Positions 10,095 to 22,662 of a DNA stretch of 64,000 bases are shown here, in pieces. A program made the position numbers and the translations under genes. Source of the DNA: Isoetes taiwanensis (taxonomy: Eukaryota > Streptophyta > Lycopodiopsida > Isoetales > Isoetaceae); contig JAJEKV010000046.1 of the NCBI GenBank assembly GCA_021234155.1, positions 5,831,012 to 5,895,011 on the forward strand, written 5' to 3'. The notes below the pieces were generated by a model. That model saw only the letters and a program-made list of their open reading frames with translations. It had not been told where the DNA came from and made no database searches. Each line of letters begins with the position of its first letter. Position 1 is the stretch's first letter.

Positions 10095-13000
10095 TTAGTC
10101 TTCATCATCACTTAACACATCAGGAAGATTGTCTAAAATTTTCTCACTATCAGCTTCATTGAGCGTGTATACAACTTTGTTTCCCTTCAGCCGATGTTTC
10201 GCTTGTGGCATGGCCAACTTAATTCCACAAACTTGAGTGGCGTACACTATTGCATTTGGCTGATCAGAGCATAAAACATAGCTGGTTTGTGATCTTGCTG
10301 CCTTTTGAAAGTAAATACCTTCAAGGAGCTCCTCTCCTGGATAAAACGTTTGGCCATTGACCTCAAAGGCTTCCTTAACAACATACTTAGTCTTTGTGCA
10401 TTTCATCACCCAAAATAATGCCCCCTCTTCATTATCCTTTGGTGCAGCAATTGCAAAATTGTCGCCCACTCTTATATCATTTGTCAAAATAGTTGATTGT
10501 ATGGAAAACCTGGCTCTTTCAGATTTGCGTTGCTCAAATTCATCAGCCAATGCCTTGCTTGGTACAACTGTAACAAGCTCCCAATTATCTACATAATCCT
10601 TGTTCATGCATTTCTCCCATTCCGCATCTAAGCAATTTACACAAAAGCAAGATAAACGTCTTACATTCAATTGGGTAGGGCATTCTAGATTGAATCCATG
10701 AACAGAATGAATGTTCCTTGTGTCTTCTATAGTCTCTCGCTGCCCAAAGGTTCTTTCTATTTACCCCTCCACTTCCCAAAACCATCTTCTCGACCGATTT
10801 CCTTTTCAAACTAGAAGATGGAGCAAGAAAAGCAAAGCCCTCCTTGGCTACTTTGACTATATCGGTTGCACCTTCAATTTTTAAAGATGATTGTCTCTTC
10901 ATCAATTCCCTCAACCACCGCTTTTAATTCTCGCACCTTTACCATCATGCTCGCCTTTACCATGGTTCGAGCCAAAAAAATTCCACATCATCTCAATTTG
11001 TGTGTCATGTGAGTATCGGCCGACAAAATAGAATGGTCTTGTCGCTTTGAATTGTGATGCTTTGCTCCATCCGAAAAAGACCCAATGTTTATTTGGATCC
11101 ATGCCCCGTTGTTTCATAAAGTCATAATGCATCATAAAAGCGTGTTGAACAAACAATGTATCGTGCTTTGTATCATCGGATATATAATAATGAGTGTCTT
11201 TTATCATATCACCCACCGCGAGTCTACATAGTATGTAATATGCACTAAGATAGTAACCCGTTTAGTAGTCCAATATGCGCGACCGAACTTGGTTCTCAGA
11301 AATAATAGAAAAATTCTCAACAAAATCGACCACTGACACAAGAATGCCAGGAGGAAGGTTTTCAAGCAGTTCCTTGAATTGCTTTGCTTGCCACTTATGC
11401 CCTAAACTATGCAAAGGAAACTTAGCCAACCTTTGTCAATCAATTTATAGCATAAACGTTAGGGTTCGGTCTCTTTCCACAAACGCTTAAGTACTTTCTT
11501 CGGTTTTCCCCACTTATCCTTACCACCTTCCTCGTAATCCCAATACTCCCAACTAATAGATCCTTGGTCTGATAACTCTAATGGACATATCGGAAGCTGT
11601 GATATACCACAATTGCTACAAAGCCCATATATGCAATCTTTTTTGTGAAATTCTTGATTTTCTTCCCTTGGGCAAAGGATAGACTGCCATAGCTATGTAG
11701 TTGTTTTATATTTCTTTCGCCCTAGCAATACAAATGTCTTGTTCCATACACTGACATACTCCACATGCACAACTACAAGAATTCACATGCTGGTCCCTCA
11801 ACTTATTAAAACCATCTAACAACATTTGCAACCTCACATGATGTATGCAGCAGCAAGAGTTAAATTGCTTCAATTTCAGTACATACCATGGCTTTAATTT
11901 CTCAAATGCCCTTTGATGGATCTTCACCTCTGGATATTGCTCTTTGAATTTAAGAAATAGTTCGGACTGCATAACAAAGTCGTAGTGAGTTCATATTCAT
12001 GGCCTACATATAAGAAAGAGCTCACAAATAACAACTAAAGCTATAACTAGTACACAACAAAGCTCATGCAACTCTAGTTGCACTGCATTTGCAACTAGAA
12101 CTACAACACCAGCTACAACTATCATACATTTGCATTTGCAACTGGAACTGAAACAACAACTACCACTATTAATCAGACTGTCATTATCACCTGCAACTGT
12201 AACTATTTGTAAATATGACCTGCACCTGTAACTGATTGAAACATGACTATAACTAACTGTAGCTATTTTCGGACTGCAACTATTGTCCGATCGCAACTAA
12301 TCAGAGCTAGTTTCTAATCAGAACCATTGTCCGATCAGAATCGCTATTGGGAGTATAAGCCGTGACTGACCTCAGAACCTACTAGTCTACTCCAACTATA
12401 ACTTCAAAGTAGGAGCTACAATTCAGGATTGGAACTAAAACTTGAACTATAACATGATCTCTACCATACAAGAACTTGGAACTCTAACTACTCATAATGT
12501 AGTCTGCAACTACTACTATCATCTTTCACAAATAACAAATTAAAGAAAAAAAACAAATGTCGTACAAACATATAAAATCTAACCAAGCAACTTGCATTAA
12601 TCAGAATTTATACATTTTTTTCAATATAGAAAAAGGAAGGAAGGAATGAACCTGTGTATCCTCCAAATAATGTGTGGCATGTTCTTGTTTAATACTCTTT
12701 GCCAGCCTTTTGTATCTCACATCCTTTGCATTCGGTGAAACCCTTGTATTTGCATCCCAAAATTCATGAACCAGCTCAATGACATCATCTGTAATCGAAC
12801 CGAACCTCTTGGATCTTCTGTAAAAGACCCACCCAAATTTTATCAACATGCACTTGTTTGTGCTTATCTATTGCCATTGCAATATTTCTCGGATGGACTC
12901 CCAAAACTTTACCCAAGTTTCTCTTACTAATAGTCTTACTTCTGCAACCACCATCTCCAATAGCCATTGCAAGTACGCTTTTTTTCGCTGCCATGGAGTC

Positions 13001-13399
13001 TATGCTTGTAGAAGATTTTACGGACTGAATGTTTCCTCTAATGTTACCAACCAACTGATTTTTCACCTCCATATTCCTGAATTCTTCACCAAGAAACTCT
13101 CTCACTTCTTTATCTTTCATGAAATCACTCAAAACTTCTCTTTTCTCTTCAGTGTCCATTTTAGATGTATTTCTAACAAATGAAAACACTATATTCTCCA
13201 CAATTTTACTCCTGCGAATGTTCCTTTGGCTGACACAACAAGAACTCTCTTGTAGAGTAGCTTGTTTTTCCTCTTTTCTTCGCTTTCGTTGCCTTCTCTT
13301 TTTTAAAGTCTCTTGCTCTGATGTCCTCTTCTTTTTTCCCTTTGAATTGTTCACATTTGCGTCTTCCATAGCTATGTTCATCAAAAGAAATCTGATCAC
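10095..13399 (-). pseudogene. Decayed multi-exon DDE-type transposase gene
   Basis: Minus strand, N to C: a basic region (KGKKKRTSEQETLKKRRQRK), a helix-turn-helix-like segment (KVLGVHPRNIAMAIDKHKQ), FWDANTRVSPNAKDVRYKRL ending YLEDTQ at a donor (12652), a 685-nt intron, then SELFLKFKEQYPEVKIHQRA at 11966 with FEKLKPWYVLKLK and the Cys-rich CCCIHHVRLQML. Next come KWQAKQFKELLENLPPG and LVSVVDFVENFSII (about 11.4-11.3 kb, first catalytic Asp candidate), SDDTKHDTLFVQHAF, FFGSNHGKGEHDGKG and C-terminal DYVDNWELVTVVP. I recall the same block order in uncharacterised transposase-like proteins of plants and animals; I cannot give a superfamily name. The usual FSDGC-QFK block reads FFGWSKASQFK, so an acidic residue seems lost. 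Frameshifts near 12845, 10911 and 10670, and stops between 11706 and 11217, show decay. Confidence 0.65.
11967..12651 (-). other. Intron of the transposase gene, with an ACTGCAACTA-type repeat
   Basis: Donor ACACAG|GTTCATTCC at 12652/12651 and acceptor TTATGCAG|TCCGAA at 11967/11966. Between about 12010 and 12540 the plus strand is dominated by imperfect CAACTA/TGCAACT words, a diverged simple repeat. Confidence 0.55.
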
Positions 13400-13439
13400 A
13401 AGAAGGTATTTCTCTGTGGTCTAAATCTGGTAACAAAGA

Positions 13440-15195
13440 AGCTCGAATTTTCCTAATTCCTCTTCATACTTTCTCATGTTACTGGTCTGAAACCAAAGAC
13501 AAGATTGGATGTACTCGTAATTGAGTTTTTGTAAAATAAAATCTGAAATAAAGTAGTTTTTTTTGCCTTACTTCGGTTGCAGTGATGGTATCGATTTTGC
13601 ATGCCTTGCTTTATGTGATCCTTCCCTTCCCTGATACAAACATGAGATCGTCTCCTCTCCTGGCATCGGGTTCTTGGAGGCAATCGAGTTTCTTGGAAGT
13701 ATTTTTTGAAAATTCCCTACGTGGCGGTGGTTGCGATAAGAGCCAAACGAATTTAGTAATAGGGACGACCTACTTTTCAAACTATTTTTGGGGGGACAGG
13801 GGGGACAACCTAAATGAGACACTACATTGTGCTTTAACCCCATAAAGTCTCCTTACAAAATCGTTATTAGATGGACAATTTTGATTGAACGAAGCAGCAA
13901 GCAATTTGAAAAGTGGCTGTACAGCTTCAAACCTAGTAGGCACAGTGCAGCAGAGCAACAAAATGCTTATCCATCATGAGGCCAAATCTTCTGCTCTCTT
14001 CTAGGATCTTGTTTGGTGATTTTTTTCTCTTTCTTGCTATCAAATTGCAATTGCTCTGTCTGAATGTTTCTTCAGTAGAAGGGAGTCAACAAAGTACAAT
14101 GCCAAATTTTTGACGTCTAGTTTTATTCTTGTTTGTTCGGATCTAGTTCTGGAATAATCAAGTAGGCTCCAACATGAACCATAATAATCGACATGTCTGG
14201 AGAGCAAAAACCTACCATCTGGCTCAACTTACGAGCCTTATATGCTCGCTCACTTGTTTGTTTGCTGGATAGAAACTTCGATTTGGCTAAATTTTGCAAT
14301 ACCCCAATTTAATATTTTGAGTGACTGCATCAGCAAATGTGTTTCTAAGTTATTCCACATATATTTGACTCCTATCAGCCATGAAATTCGAGAAGAAAAT
14401 GTGTGAATAAGAAAGGCACGCCTTGCACTGATTAGCATCTAAGGATAGCTAGTCTACTTGCATGCAGAGGTCATGATTGCTGCAAAAACCAAGGATAAGT
14501 TCACCTTGTCACCACCATGCATGAACGAAGAATGTTGCTCAAAAACTGATCTTTATTCGGAACTTGTGATGCTCCAAATCTGCTTCAAATTCTATAGAAG
14601 CACAGTTGTACCAGGCTCTTGGAGGAATGCAGTAACTTTAAATGCTTTCCAAGAGTAATCCTCCAGAAATGCTGGCAGAAACAAATGACGAAGCTGTTTG
14701 AAAGGATCAAGCAGCTTACAGTGGAACATGGGTCTCAAACTCGACCTGCCAATCTGCTAAAAAAACCTTGTGAAAACCCTGCTAAGAAATCCCTACAAAA
14801 TCACGGCAGAACATGAATCTGGCAACATGTTAAGAGAGCCCAAATCTGCTTTGGCCTTGAAGAATCGAAACAGAGCATACCAACAAGCATAAGGACGAAA
14901 AAAGAGCAGGATATGAAGGATCCAAGGCATATGCTTCAGCATACACATCTGGAAGGAGGCCATATCTGCCCGCTTTGCCAACAAATCACATTGCTTCCCT
15001 TTGCCATGGCAAATCCCTCTGCTGGAAAAAAAAATTCCGTTAGAATACTTGACTGGCCATTGCTATGGGGTAGTTTTCATTTTACAGCCACCTGCCACCT
15101 GCCGCTAGGAATCCATTGCTATGGAGCGGCCATTGCTATGAAGCAACCTGCTCTGCAGCCATCGCCATCGCCATTGCCATGGTCATGCCACAAAT
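13440..15195. other. Non-coding stretch
   Basis: Short frames only. 15.05-15.19 kb is rich in CCATTGCTATG and GCCATCGCCATCGCC words. I found no inverted terminus here that pairs with the 9.7-10 kb side, so the ends of the neighbouring transposase element are unknown. Confidence 0.35.
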
Positions 15196-15346
15196 GGAAT
15201 TTCTTTGAGTTTTCTATTTTCCTGGACCGTAGATATGTAAAATTATAGATCTAACGGCTTACGTTAAATGTTGCTGACGTGGCATGACACGTGGCATAGC
15301 TAGAAATGCAAGAAAGTGGGCAGCTCGGGTTAGGCAACCCTGCTAA
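15196..15346 (+). repeat. Interspersed repeat family A, copy 1
   Basis: Starts GGAATTTCTTTGAGTTTTC, includes GATCTAACGGCTTACGTTAA and GACACGTGGCATAGC, and ends GTTAGGCAACCCTGCTAA. It is about 90% identical by eye to the copy at 18937-19087. Confidence 0.85.
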
Positions 15347-16660
15347 CTAGCAGAACTGCAGGGTGGGGAAGAAGGCTAGGCAGATGAATTTCTGTTGGTA
15401 TTTTATTTGTAGTAATTTGAATTTCGGCGGCATGCTAAGATCTTCCCTGTGATCTTGATTCCTAGACATACGAATCGTCTACTTTTAGATAGGCTCAAGC
15501 ACCGAGCTTTTAAAAACCTATGGTGTCTTGGTGCTTGCAAAGTCGAGGATAAAAAGACCATCTTTAATCTGTTTCATGATTTAATTGGAAGTTAGAACAA
15601 GAAGGCAAGTATTTGCAACAGTAGATCCAAATCATCTTTTGTCTAGTACCTAGATGTTGCCCATCCACCATCACCATCATATGAAAATATGTACTTATGG
15701 ATCAATGTTGCTTGTTTCAATCTTCTTTTATGATGCTAGAATTGGCCTTTTCAATTTAATATTCTTGAACTTTAGAAGCAATTGCGTGCATGCACATATA
15801 ATCGGAAGTGTAGAGTGTACTTGCCTAGTAATAAATTGCAATGTATATTGTACAAGACACCATGTTGCATTTTGCCTATGCATTTATTTGTACAACATTA
15901 CCATAAGCTTAAATAAACAAGGTAGCCCGTTCAGGAAATTGCAATCATGAAAGGCAACATCACTCTCTGAGGTAAGCAATTTGTTGCAGCCATATAATCA
16001 TGTCATATTAACGAAACAAAAACCTTCTATATGAAACAGGTTTAACAGATGCACCTAAAACAGCAACTGTGGTGCACTTGAATGTTGGACCCACTAGAAC
16101 AAGTGATATGGTTGCCATTTAACTTTACAATCATGTCATACAAACAGTACACTACAAGCAACTATTTGAACTAGGATGACCATTTGTAAAACCATAACTA
16201 AAATATGTTTTAATATTTCACATAACAATATGCCATGGAATTATTTGGTGCAGCGAACATTGCCCTTTAAAAGATCAAATGAAAGAATATGAACCAATAG
16301 AACCTTGAATAAAAATGGTATTCTATTTAAAAATGGTATTCTATTTTAGCTACTTAAAAAGACCAGGAAACTGAACGTGAAGCAAAGGGCTGTGAGTTCA
16401 GGATCTTATGGCTGGCTGCACATACATATAAGGATGCTCTTTATGAGTTTTATTTTGGCTAGCAAGTGGATTGTCCTGGTCATATTTACCTGTGCATAAG
16501 TCAATTTTTATCAATTAACAGTGATGTTATTGGAATCTAAGACTTTTGGACAATACGCCAAGCAAGATTCAGACACCAAGATAGACAATTAGATATTGTA
16601 GTAATATGCAAACTTAAGTAATCTATCAAAGTTGCATGTCACCTTCTTAAAGCCCCCGAA
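15347..16660. other. AT-rich non-coding stretch
   Basis: No supported gene. Contains a GGTATTCTATTTAAAAAT word twice in tandem near 16320. Confidence 0.35.
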
Positions 16661-16929
16661 CTATTTTATGCCGTTAACTTGTTTCGGGCATCGTTGAATG
16701 AGCCAACCATGAGGATGGTTAATGCCATTGTAACATTGTGATCGCTTTGGATACCTAAAGTTCCCGCATTTAAAGATATCATATCAAATAAACATGACAT
16801 CGAGCAAAGAAGAAAAGCAAAGTAGAGTTCATCATTGTTATCCCATATACATAGTTGGATAAATGCCAAAATAGTCTGCAAAGAAGATCAAGGGTGCAAC
16901 CAAACTCAACCATTTCTATAAAAATGCCA

Positions 16930-18568
16930 ATAAGGTTCTCAACATAGCTTTTGGAGTACTTGCATAACTGCAGGGAAAGCATAATTATTTGGGTCACGGT
17001 GATAATACCCCCTAGGTCTCTTTGCATTGCTCGGCTTGGTCCCTTTTCTCATTAGTAATAAAAACGAAAATAATTGTATCCTGTAAATGTGAGCTACGTG
17101 CAAAGCATGCAAGGTTGCATTAATCAAGGCCTTGATTCTAAAGTTAGCCAAGTACATGCTGAAATCAAATTGAAGTCTCTCCACTTCCTTTGCATGCCTC
17201 ATATTACTTTGAAAGCAGGGAAAAAAGTCAATGATTACTGGAAATGAAAGATTACCTTTGCAAAGCTATCTTTAGTTTTCTCTCCCGTTTTGTACAGAGG
17301 AGTGTAATTGCCATCAACTAAGTCTTGGCCAGGAACAAAGAAAGCAATTCTCCACTCAGTGAAGTTTTCAGCCCCCATTTCAATAATCAGTTCATAAATC
17401 AGAGGCATAAGAAGCTGAGTGGCACCTCCGCCAAGATCATCTCAACCAGCAGCAGCACTATTAGCCATGCCAACGATTCCAGTGTTGGAACATGGAATTC
17501 ATGTTCGAAAGGTCTAGATCATTCCTATGATACCATATTCACTTATTAAAGACAAAGAAATAGAGGCATTTATAGGTGTTCATGATGAGGATTCATGGCA
17601 TACTTTCAGGTCCAGTGGAGCTGCTTATCAGGGGAGTTGTTTCAAACTTCGACGATGGCTTGTAAGTTTTAGCTGAACATATTTTAAATTTGTGATTGCA
17701 GCTAACAAGACACGTTATAATAAATTTGTTATTAATATTAAAGCCCCAAGAAAGCAGAAGTAGAGACAGAAAAAAATACAAAATCTACATTCAACAAAAT
17801 ACAGGACTACTGGGCAACTCAAACACGAGCAGCACAAACATTTCAAATACACATCAAGACCAATCCTTGAAGATGGAGCTTACAAAAAACACAATGAAGC
17901 TTTGAGATTTAAGCAAACAGCACCTCAATACCATGACTTTGCTCGAAAGGCCAAGGCCAAATGGGTTACCTGACGAATAGAAGAGATGATTAAACTGATC
18001 CGACTCCCAATATCGACTAGCTTTTTTGCAGCTCGAAGACCCATATAAGTGAGAGGGACCTGTACCTGGCAAGATACCAAACGACCTCGTGAATAAATGT
18101 ATAAAACCTATACACAAATTGAGAGCAGTTGACATGGACCATTGCAAATCACTTGCAATGCATTTCTAGAAAGTAACTTGTCATATTCACAATTAAGTAT
18201 AAGAGTGTTAAAGAATCTAATTATCAATAACAGAAAGTCAGCATTCAGGAACGAGCAACACACCACAATTGCACTGTCAATGTTAGAGAGCTTTGAGCCA
18301 TTTCGTATTAACTCATCTACAAATCTTCCCCATGTAGTTAAATGAACCTGGTTGGCACCCTGGACAAAAGACTAACCTAATTAAGAACTCCTAGGCTGAT
18401 CAGGCCTAGTCATTGATCGAAACAGAAAATACCAGTAATAATACTTCCATAATGACAAGATGTTGGCGGCCCATACCAGTTTAATGGCCTGCTGGGCTAA
18501 GACCTTTAGACTTTTCACTTGGCATGGTATGCTTGCCTGTTCCAAGAGAAGAGGGTCGGTGGTCACTC
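16930..18568 (-). pseudogene. Spliced-looking coding remnants of an unknown gene
   Basis: Minus-strand exon-like blocks with consensus edges: 18568-18477 (VTTDPLLLEQASIPCQVKSL to QQAIKL, donor GTATGG); from 18359 (GANQVHLTTWGRFVDELIRN, then SAIVVCCSFLNAD), which stays open to about 18155; about 18070-17972 (VQVPLTYMGLRAAKKLVDIG to ISSIRQ, donor GTAACC); about 17440-17260 (QLLMPLIYELIIEMGAENF, TEWRIAFFVPGQDLVDGNY, LYKTGEKTKDSFAK, donor GTAATC); about 17200-17070 (RHAKEVERLQFDFSMYLANF). The composition is that of a conserved cytosolic protein, but I do not recognise the family. No start, stop or full frame chain could be built, so a partial pseudogene or a real gene with missed exons are both possible. 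Confidence 0.4.
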
Positions 18569-18691
18569 CTGTATGATTAAACCACATAAAAACATAAGCA
18601 AATTCCGTGCAAACAGTCTAGAAGTTTATATTACACAAACATTGCTTTGCTCTTCTGTTAAATGATGTTTGAATACTAGACCATGAAAAAC

Positions 18692-18753
18692 GCCTGTAGG
18701 AAGCCATCTCTTCCATGCATGCCTGTAGGAAGCCATCTCTTCCATGCATCCAA
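18692..18753 (+). repeat. 31-bp tandem duplication
   Basis: GCCTGTAGGAAGCCATCTCT followed by TCCATGCAT occurs twice back to back. Confidence 0.85.
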
Positions 18754-18936
18754 GTTCGCCGAGTCGATAAACAGCCTCAGCTCTTGTTTACGTCCAGCTG
18801 CAGAAGTTCGGACCTCGCTTGCCCGGATGCTAAGCTACGTCTATCCCATTAGATTTCATCCAGAACAGGGTTCAAAAAAGACGAAAGAACGTCGAGCATT
18901 CGCGGCACAAGGCAGAGCTAGAAAGAAGGTCGAAGA

Positions 18937-19087
18937 GGAATTTCTTTGAGTTTTCTATTTTCCTGGACCGTAGATATGGAAAATTATAGATCTAACGGCT
19001 TACGTTAAATATTGCTGCGGTGGCACGACACGTGGCATAGCTAGGAATGCAAGAAATCGGACAGGGTGGGTTAGGCAACCCTGCTAA
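18937..19087 (+). repeat. Interspersed repeat family A, copy 2
   Basis: Same start (GGAATTTCTTTGAGTTTTC) and same end (GTTAGGCAACCCTGCTAA) as 15196-15346, same orientation, 3.7 kb away. Confidence 0.85.
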
Positions 19088-19104
19088 ATATAAAATTATG
19101 TTTA

Positions 19105-19185
19105 AAGAAAGTTGGCATGGTGGTAAGGATCTAAGGTTGGAATTAAGAGATCATGGGTTTAAAACACGGGCGGAAAAAAGAAACT
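19105..19185 (+). mobile_element. Degenerate tRNA-like SINE head
   Basis: TTGGCATGGTGGTAAGGA resembles box A, and ATGGGTTTAAAAC about 45 nt on resembles box B. More diverged than the copy at 3.4 kb. Confidence 0.35.
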
Positions 19186-19624
19186 TTTTTTTCCAAGTCA
19201 ACGGGCGTGCGGTCAAACTGGCGTGGATGGGATTTTGGACACTTAAAATCAGCAAATAAGGGTCGTTTTTTCCAAGTACGCCGATTTAGGTTTTGGGCCT
19301 GATTGGTGATGCTGGAGAATTGGCCAAAAAGAGTTCTAGACTAATCGGATGTTCCGGATGCAATGGATCAAAAATCGCCTCAATCCGAGTTTTCTAGAGA
19401 AAGTTATGGTCCCTGGAAGAAATGGAGTGCATTCTGTCGAAAACTCAACATAACCTCATTTTAATATTTTGAATTTTTCTTCCTATCTAGCTCATTACTC
19501 ACATACTTAGGTGAAAAATCATCCTACTTACGGATTTAGGATAACATTCCTACATTGGAGGTCCCCTACTATCAAGACGGTCTAACGACATAGCCAGTAC
19601 TATGATCTGGCCTACCAAGATCAT

Positions 19625-19636
19625 GCTTTGATACCA
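19625..19636 (-). other. Primer-binding site beside the LTR
   Basis: The minus strand reads TGGTATCAAAGC, one mismatch from the initiator Met-tRNA site, one base away from the LTR edge. Confidence 0.6.
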
Positions 19637-19637
19637 T

Positions 19638-21140
19638 TGTGATGTGCCTCGAACCTATACAATGCTCCCATCATATAAATACGTGAAATTCCCGTCCCAT
19701 GGCGACTCCATCACCACAAAAAGGCCCTCCGTCTGACTCGGACCACTTGTGATGGGCAAGTGTTCGGGTGAATGACACGGAGGTGTCATTCGTCCCACGC
19801 CTTCTATGGGAATCCTATAGAGCGGAAACGTACATACATGTTGGCACCTGGCAACAATACAAATAAATAATATACCATCACGAAGGATGGCCCGTCATCA
19901 TCAATATGACTACAATAAAATATCAACATAACAAAGGAAATGCACCATAAATGAGGCTTCTACCCCGGGCTCAAACTCAAGGGGGTCGACTGACAGTCAA
20001 GGCCTCCGGATAACAACAGACAGAGGTATAACATGGCGTTGGCTGGCATAGAACAATGGCTAGGGTAGTCCACTCCATCCGCCCATCCTGTGCACACTTT
20101 GCAGATAGGCTGAATCACGCTATGACATGGTTGTAGCCTTCCGGAGACGTAATCTCATGGATTTACCCTATGAGACTACTCCGGGTTACATCTCCCCGGT
20201 CTGATGAGGCATGAAAGGAGAACCCCTTCCAGAGCATGGTGCTTCCATGGGTGGCTAGAGGATCGTGGTTTCGTCAGGCAGTCATGTATCCGTACCCGAC
20301 TTTAACCCCCCAAAATCCATAGGCCACCCTGGCACGCCTATCGAGCCCAAGATGTCCCTATAGGCACGTATCCTGCAACCTAGGAGGTGTCATATCCATA
20401 CCCGATCCATACGCAATGACTGACTATAGACCTAGCCACAGTGGAGAGCCTTGTAGCCACGCTAGGCAAGGTCCCACCTCCACCACCACCGTACTCCTTG
20501 TCTGGTGCTCAGCCACACCATACCATCGACAGCCAGGAGGGCTCTTGTGCACATGCCGCATTTAATGGAATTTAAGGGGTTCTAGCTAGGAGCATCACTA
20601 AATCTAGATAGCTCGACCCCCTCCCCTCCCCCCATTACAATACAACACAGGAGGAACAAAAAGAGAAAATAACAATCAGATACAAACACCCATCATCATC
20701 ATAAATAGATCATAGAATAGAACCTAATCATCCATCTACTCAAGCAAGGGCCAGATTAATACAAGCTATGCTAAAACTAACCGGTATCATAGCTACCTCT
20801 CTGCTGGTTCTCCATCCTTCTGGCTGGAACCAAGGTGAGCAGCAGCTCCTCCTCCATCAAATTCTCCCAAATTGATTGGGGCCCCAATTTGGGTGTCCCA
20901 AGTTGGCAAGTCTCCCTTGCCCAATCAATTTGAGCCAGGTGGCAGTTCTAGATTAGTTAGCCTTAATTAATTGATATTTAGGCCTTTTTAATATTAGGTT
21001 AAGCCCTAAATTCGAATTAGGGTTTTAATGAGTTAACATAGCTAACCTTACCTTATGATAATTAATATGCTATTAATTATTCATAGCGACGTGTCATATA
21101 TTTTTACCCAAAAAGGCGTAGTAATACGTGGAACTTCACA
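19638..21140 (-). mobile_element. LTR of a truncated LTR retrotransposon (minus strand)
   Basis: On the plus strand the block starts TGTGATGTGCCTCGAACC and ends AACTTCACA, giving TGTGA...TCACA ends and a length near 1.5 kb. The adjoining primer-binding site sets the orientation: the element would run down the minus strand from 19636. That side holds no gag or pol before repeat family A at 19.09 kb, so only the 5' LTR and a short leader remain. The outer edge (21140) is inferred from the terminal bases and is less certain than the inner edge. Confidence 0.5.
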
Positions 21141-22340
21141 ATTGCATTCAAGTTACCTACCACAAATGGGATCGTGTGAACCAGCAAGATGACAGACGGA
21201 CAATTGGGACCCATCAGAGGTACACCTGACACTGTCACGTACCAAAAACGGAACCTCCGAGAACAAATCTCGTTTTCGAAGAGTCTGATTCCGCCGGAGA
21301 GTATTCACCGCGACAAAATCATCAAAGCCGCGGTAAAGCTATTTTCACCCTCCTAAAATTATATAAAATGCAAAAAATAGCACCGTGGATCGAGGACTTT
21401 ATCTACGCCCGATTTTGGTTATCCAAAAATAAATAGAAACTGAACGACGTAGTTTCAATTTAGAAACTATATTTAGTTTCCCAGGAAACTATATTCAGTT
21501 TCCTGGAACTATTTTCAGTTTCTCTTCAGTCTTTCTTCTATATGTCTTTTTCGTTGAATTTGCAATGATTTCAAGTTTGTGTATGCATGCTTCCATATCT
21601 GCAGCAAATCTAATCCATGTACAAACATTCTTTTTCATTTAATGCACCAATTTTTTCAAACCAATTTTTTTAATCCAAATTTGCAATCCGGCAAGGATTT
21701 GAATGAGAGCAAAGATTTTGAGCGCATGACGGTGTCGCCTTGATCTTGGTCTGTTGATTTTGTTCTTGTTGATTGTAGATTTGATTCTTTGATTGTTGAT
21801 TCTCACAAATCTATTCCTCCTCCCCATCAATCCGACCATTTTCTTGCTTCAAATGCTTGATTCATGGTTCTGCATTCTTCCACATCCGGATTGAGAAAAA
21901 ATTTCTGGAGCAAATTTATGGATGCCTGGAGCCGGATTTGCTGTAAGAAGCTAATGCTATGGCGAAGGGCAAGAAGGGCGAAGGGCAAGAAGGGCGAAGC
22001 TATGGCGAAGAAACAGGCCTTCGGCTTTAGTTCAACTCTGGAAAAAGGAAGATTTGGCTTAAATCCAGCTATTTTTGCCTCGAATCTTGAGTAGCCTCCG
22101 GAAGATCTCGTTGCCCGTTTTGCAGTCCTTAGATTTTTCAGCGGTTCAGCGGAGTTGGGAGCCGATGTGTGGAGATCCGGAGCATTTTAGGCCCGCTGTG
22201 GCAAGAAACAGCGGCAGCGTTGAGGTTGTGGAAAAGGATTCGAAGCCGCCGCCTCCTTTGGATAGAAGCCGCCTTCTTTTGGATCAAAGCCGCTGCCTTT
22301 TGGATCAATCCAAAATCCGCTGAATCCTTCAGTTCCAGAG
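21141..22340. other. Non-coding stretch with small repeats
   Basis: At 21.44-21.53 kb GAAACTATATTTAGTTTC-like palindromic words recur. At 21.96-22.0 kb GGCGAAGGGCAAGAA is repeated. At 22.25-22.32 kb a 20-21 bp unit (GGATCAAAGCCGCTGCCTTT type) is repeated three times. TGTCACGTACC at 21.23 kb looks like the start of a different plant LTR but no partner was found. Confidence 0.4.
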
Positions 22341-22341
22341 T

Positions 22342-22662
22342 TCCAGAATCCTCTGTTCTAATCACAATGTGGCGGCCTTTAACTTCAACTTTACCAAACT
22401 GGCCATTTCTTATGAAAATTTCTCGATACTTTACTCTTGCAAGAACACTACGGCTTGTGCGAATAATTGCTTCTTCAACTGTTCAATGGTCCAGTGGTTT
22501 AATGCTTCTAAGCTTAACACCAACATGTGCGGAACTCCTAGTTGCTGCTACGACATGCATTATGCCGATGGGCCTTTTCTTCAGAGCATGAACCTCTCTA
22601 GTTCAAATTGTACCACTTTTACGAGCTGGGTTACTAGTTTTCAGAAGGGAAACGATTCATAA
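22342..22662 (+). pseudogene. Cysteine-rich WAK-like extracellular domain fragment
   Basis: The frame reads FNFTKLAISYENFSILYSCK, NTTACANNCFFNCSM, NTNMCGTPSCCYDMHYADG, then SSSNCTTFTSWVTSF and stops. Evenly spaced cysteines, many N-glycosylation sites (NxT/S), the CGxxxCCY block and NCTxFxSW resemble the galacturonan-binding ectodomain of wall-associated receptor-like kinases, which binds pectin outside the cell. There is no signal peptide, transmembrane segment or kinase in the window, so this is an isolated fragment or one exon. The family call rests on pattern resemblance only. Confidence 0.4.

Noticed and set aside
12848-13424. Plus-strand frames of about 100 residues
   Set aside because: Antisense to the N-terminal part of the minus-strand transposase remnant.
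21230-21270. LTR start TGTCACGTACC on the plus strand
   Set aside because: It looks like a plant LTR start but no matching end, second LTR or primer-binding site was found.
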